Origin: RGIG4097 sp964637515
GTDB taxonomy: Bacteria > Bacillota > Clostridia > Christensenellales > CAG-917
Reading direction: 5' to 3'
DNA: 15,188 nt
Assembly: GCA_964637515.1 (NCBI GenBank)
Contig: CAZWUI010000025.1
Location: 1-15,188, forward strand
Shown: positions 13,341 through 15,188 of the stretch, piece by piece
Position numbering within the stretch: position 1 is the stretch's first letter
How the letters are laid out: each line of letters begins with the position of its first letter
Position numbers and translations under genes: made by a program
Notes under the pieces: model-generated
Database searches by the model: none
What the model saw: the letters and a program-made list of their open reading frames with translations, nothing else
What the model was told of the DNA's origin: nothing

Positions 13341-14138
13341 TTACTCTATTCTTATTTTCAAGGCTCGTGCCGTCCTTGTGTCTATCTCGACTTGGAAGTG
13401 CTTGTCCTCGTATCCGTGATAGTCGCTTCCCCCCGTCATGAGAAGTTTATACTTGTTTGCAAGTCTGACAAGGTCCGCTTCGTCCTGCCCTGTGTGGCGG
13501 GGATAATAGGTTTCGATGCCGTCGAGGCCAAAGCGCTTCAAACCGTCAACGAGTATTTCAAGACGTTTGTCGAGAAGGTACTTCTTGGGGTGTGCGATAG
13601 ATGATATTCCGCCGTAGCGTTTTATCATCTTGACCGCTTCGAGCGGTGTGGTGCGCTTTATCTCCGTGAACACTTTTCCGTGCGGTCCGAGATACCTTTC
13701 AAACGCATCGTTGACGTCCCTGACGTAGCCTTTGTCCGCCATAGCCTTTGCGATATTGAGTCTGCCTATTCCGTCCGCAGTCGCATCTATTCCGACCTCT
13801 ATTCCAAGTGCGGAAAGTTTGGAGAGGATGACTGCGTTTCTTTCCTTTCTCATATCCTTAATTTTCTCAAGTTCTACACAAAAATCGGGGTTTTTGTAGT
13901 CGATATTGTAGCCTAAAATATGGATTTCGCAATTTGAATAGGTCGAAATCTCGATTCCGGGCACGACGTAAACGCCGAGTTTTTTGCCTGCCTCTACGGC
14001 TTCGTCAATACCGCTGACGGAATCGTGGTCGGTGATTGCAACGGCTTTCAGCCCGCTGTTTTTCGCCCAACTTACAATCTCGGTCGGTGTCAACAAGCCA
14101 TCGCTTGCGGTTGTATGTACATGCAAATCAGTCTTCAT
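13341..14138 (-). CDS. PHP-domain phosphoesterase (YciV/RNase AM-like)
   Basis: This 265-aa protein is a polymerase-and-histidinol-phosphatase fold hydrolase of the YciV (TrpH, RNase AM) group. Characterised relatives remove 3'-phosphate from nucleoside 3',5'-bisphosphates or trim RNA 5' ends. Metal ligands are visible throughout: H6 and H8 (DLHVHTTASDG), D37-H38 (AITDHDSVSG), E63 (PGIEIST), H73 (EIHILGY), H183 (SSIAHP), and D239 and H241 (GGSDYHG). The length fits a stand-alone enzyme rather than a polymerase PHP domain. Its ATG lies 11 bp inside the rmuC 3' end, so the two are probably cotranscribed and coupled. A terminator-like hairpin follows 13 bp after the stop. The exact substrate is not determined by sequence. 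Confidence 0.92.
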   Translation of the reverse strand: MKTDLHVHTTASDGLLTPTEIVSWAKNSGLKAVAITDHDSVSGIDEAVEAGKKLGVYVVPGIEISTYSNCEIHILGYNIDYKNPDFCVELEKIKDMRKERNAVILSKLSALGIEVGIDATADGIGRLNIAKAMADKGYVRDVNDAFERYLGPHGKVFTEIKRTTPLEAVKMIKRYGGISSIAHPKKYLLDKRLEILVDGLKRFGLDGIETYYPRHTGQDEADLVRLANKYKLLMTGGSDYHGYEDKHFQVEIDTRTARALKIRIE

Positions 14139-15188
14139 CTTCGTTCAAATTTCCTATCAAATTGACGTTGTCGGCGGGTTGCAAAACGGCTTCTTCATCA
14201 TCAGAAAAAGCGTTCACTTTTTCGAGTTTTATGCGGATTTTTTCAGTCCTGTCTTCTGCCTTCGTCATCGTCGCCTTGACCTTGTCAATCTTGTCGCTCG
14301 TCTGTCTGAGCAAGTCGCTGAAATTGTCAAAGTCCTTCGTGAAACTGCGCATGAGTTTGACGATTTGTGAGGAGCGTTTTTCAATCGCTACCGTCCTGAA
14401 TCCCATTTGCAAACTGTTGAGAAGTGCCGCTATCGTGGTAGGTCCGCATATGACGATGCGATAGTTGTTTTGGATTTCTTCGACGAGTCCCGTCTTCTTG
14501 ACGACTTCTGCATATAGCCCTTCGGTCGGCAAATACATGATTGCAAAATCCGTGGTTTTCGGGGGTTTGATATACTTGTTGCGAATGGTCATCGCTTCGT
14601 GTTTCACTCTTGCATCGAGTGCTTTCGTTGCTTTCTCAATCGCATCCGCATCGCCGATTTCGGATGCTTCAACAAGGCGCGCGTAGTCTTCGTAGGGGAA
14701 TTTCGCGTCTATCGGCAACAAGACTTCTCCGTCCCCTTTCCCGGGCATCTTGATGGCAAAGTCCACCGCTTCTTGACTGCCCCTTGTCAACTGCACTTGT
14801 TTCGAATATTGTTCGGGGGTGAGAATTTGAGAAAGCAAACTGTCGAGTGCGACTTCACCCCACGTGCCTCTCGTCTTGACGTTTTTGAAAATCTTGTTGA
14901 GATCGTTGACGCCCGTTTGAAGATTTTGCAATTCGTTGAAAGTGCGGTTGATTTCTTCAAGTCTGTCGTTGACTATTTTGAAAGATTGATTGAAGCGTTG
15001 TTCAAGTGTGGACGAGAGTTTTTCATCCACGGTCATACGCATTTTTTCGAGTTGCTCGGAGTTGTCTTTGCGCACCGCCTCGAGACTTGCGTTGTTGCTC
15101 TTGCGCACTTCTTCGAGATTTCTTGCGTTATCTTCCTTGATAGCGACGAGATTGGCGGAATTTTCCACTTTCAATTCGTCGAGTTTTT
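14128..15188 (-). CDS. rmuC: RmuC family DNA recombination protein, 5' end missing
   Basis: The reading frame is open to the right edge of the window (353 codons visible before the stop), so the start and the expected N-terminal membrane segment lie outside. The visible part begins with a charged heptad-like region rich in NLEEVRKSN/SLEAVRKDN repeats (coiled coil), followed by the RmuC nuclease-like domain: NVKTRGTWGEVALDSLL, LPIDAKFPYEDY, FAIMYLPTEGLYAEV and VICGPTTIAALLNSLQMGFRT. E. coli RmuC limits recombination at inverted repeats; the fold is related to restriction-type nucleases. The C-terminus is an acidic tail (NLNEDED). It overlaps the PHP gene by 11 bp and is probably the upstream gene of that operon. 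A TTG at 15174 could be mistaken for a start but is interior to the coiled coil. Confidence 0.92.
   Translation of the reverse strand, partial: KLDELKVENSANLVAIKEDNARNLEEVRKSNNASLEAVRKDNSEQLEKMRMTVDEKLSSTLEQRFNQSFKIVNDRLEEINRTFNELQNLQTGVNDLNKIFKNVKTRGTWGEVALDSLLSQILTPEQYSKQVQLTRGSQEAVDFAIKMPGKGDGEVLLPIDAKFPYEDYARLVEASEIGDADAIEKATKALDARVKHEAMTIRNKYIKPPKTTDFAIMYLPTEGLYAEVVKKTGLVEEIQNNYRIVICGPTTIAALLNSLQMGFRTVAIEKRSSQIVKLMRSFTKDFDNFSDLLRQTSDKIDKVKATMTKAEDRTEKIRIKLEKVNAFSDDEEAVLQPADNVNLIGNLNEDED

Overview
The window looks like a chromosomal segment of a Gram-positive, low-to-mid GC Firmicute, probably an uncultured gut-type Clostridia. The case rests on AAGGAG-type ribosome binding sites, TTGACA/TATAAT promoters, a type II-A CRISPR system with csn2, a GlnN-type (class III) glutamine synthetase, a VanW-G5 surface protein and a PgcA-like phosphohexomutase. 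The taxonomy is an inference from gene content; no rRNA or other marker gene is present.

Positions 1-7159 hold a complete-looking type II-A CRISPR-Cas locus that reads leftwards. The order of transcription is cas9 (1344 aa), cas1, cas2, csn2, then a leader of about 79 bp and an array of at least 16 identical 36-bp repeats that runs off the left edge. The cas genes overlap by 4, 11 and 4 bp, as expected of one translationally coupled operon. A tracrRNA is encoded divergently, immediately upstream of cas9, with its own promoter, a 34-nt anti-repeat, two internal hairpins and an intrinsic terminator. The parts fit together: the anti-repeat matches the array repeat, the leader ends in the ATTTGAG anchor known from streptococcal II-A systems, and Cas9 keeps all RuvC and HNH catalytic residues. 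The system is therefore probably functional. It is a recognised subtype, not a new one. The points of interest are a self-complementary hairpin at the tracrRNA 5' end, a tracrRNA promoter packed onto the cas9 start site, two near-duplicate spacers that share a PAM-side boundary, and a Cas9 C-terminus without the S. pyogenes PAM-reading arginines.

Positions 7160-8483 hold a leftward HSL-like alpha/beta hydrolase and a regulatory region that it shares with the divergent gene glnN. That region carries three TTGCATAA direct repeats. glnN (8484-10562) reads rightwards and converges on a phosphohexomutase gene; a perfect 12-bp bidirectional terminator separates them.

Positions 10673-15188 hold a leftward housekeeping cluster, in order of transcription: rmuC (5' end beyond the right edge), a PHP-domain phosphoesterase, a membrane-anchored VanW-G5 protein and the phosphohexomutase. 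rmuC and the PHP gene overlap. A terminator-like hairpin sits on the vanW start codon. The phosphohexomutase has its own strong promoter overlapping the vanW stop codon, and an unusual leader in which a hairpin lies between the Shine-Dalgarno sequence and the start codon. No tRNA, rRNA, insertion sequence, prophage or toxin-antitoxin gene was seen.
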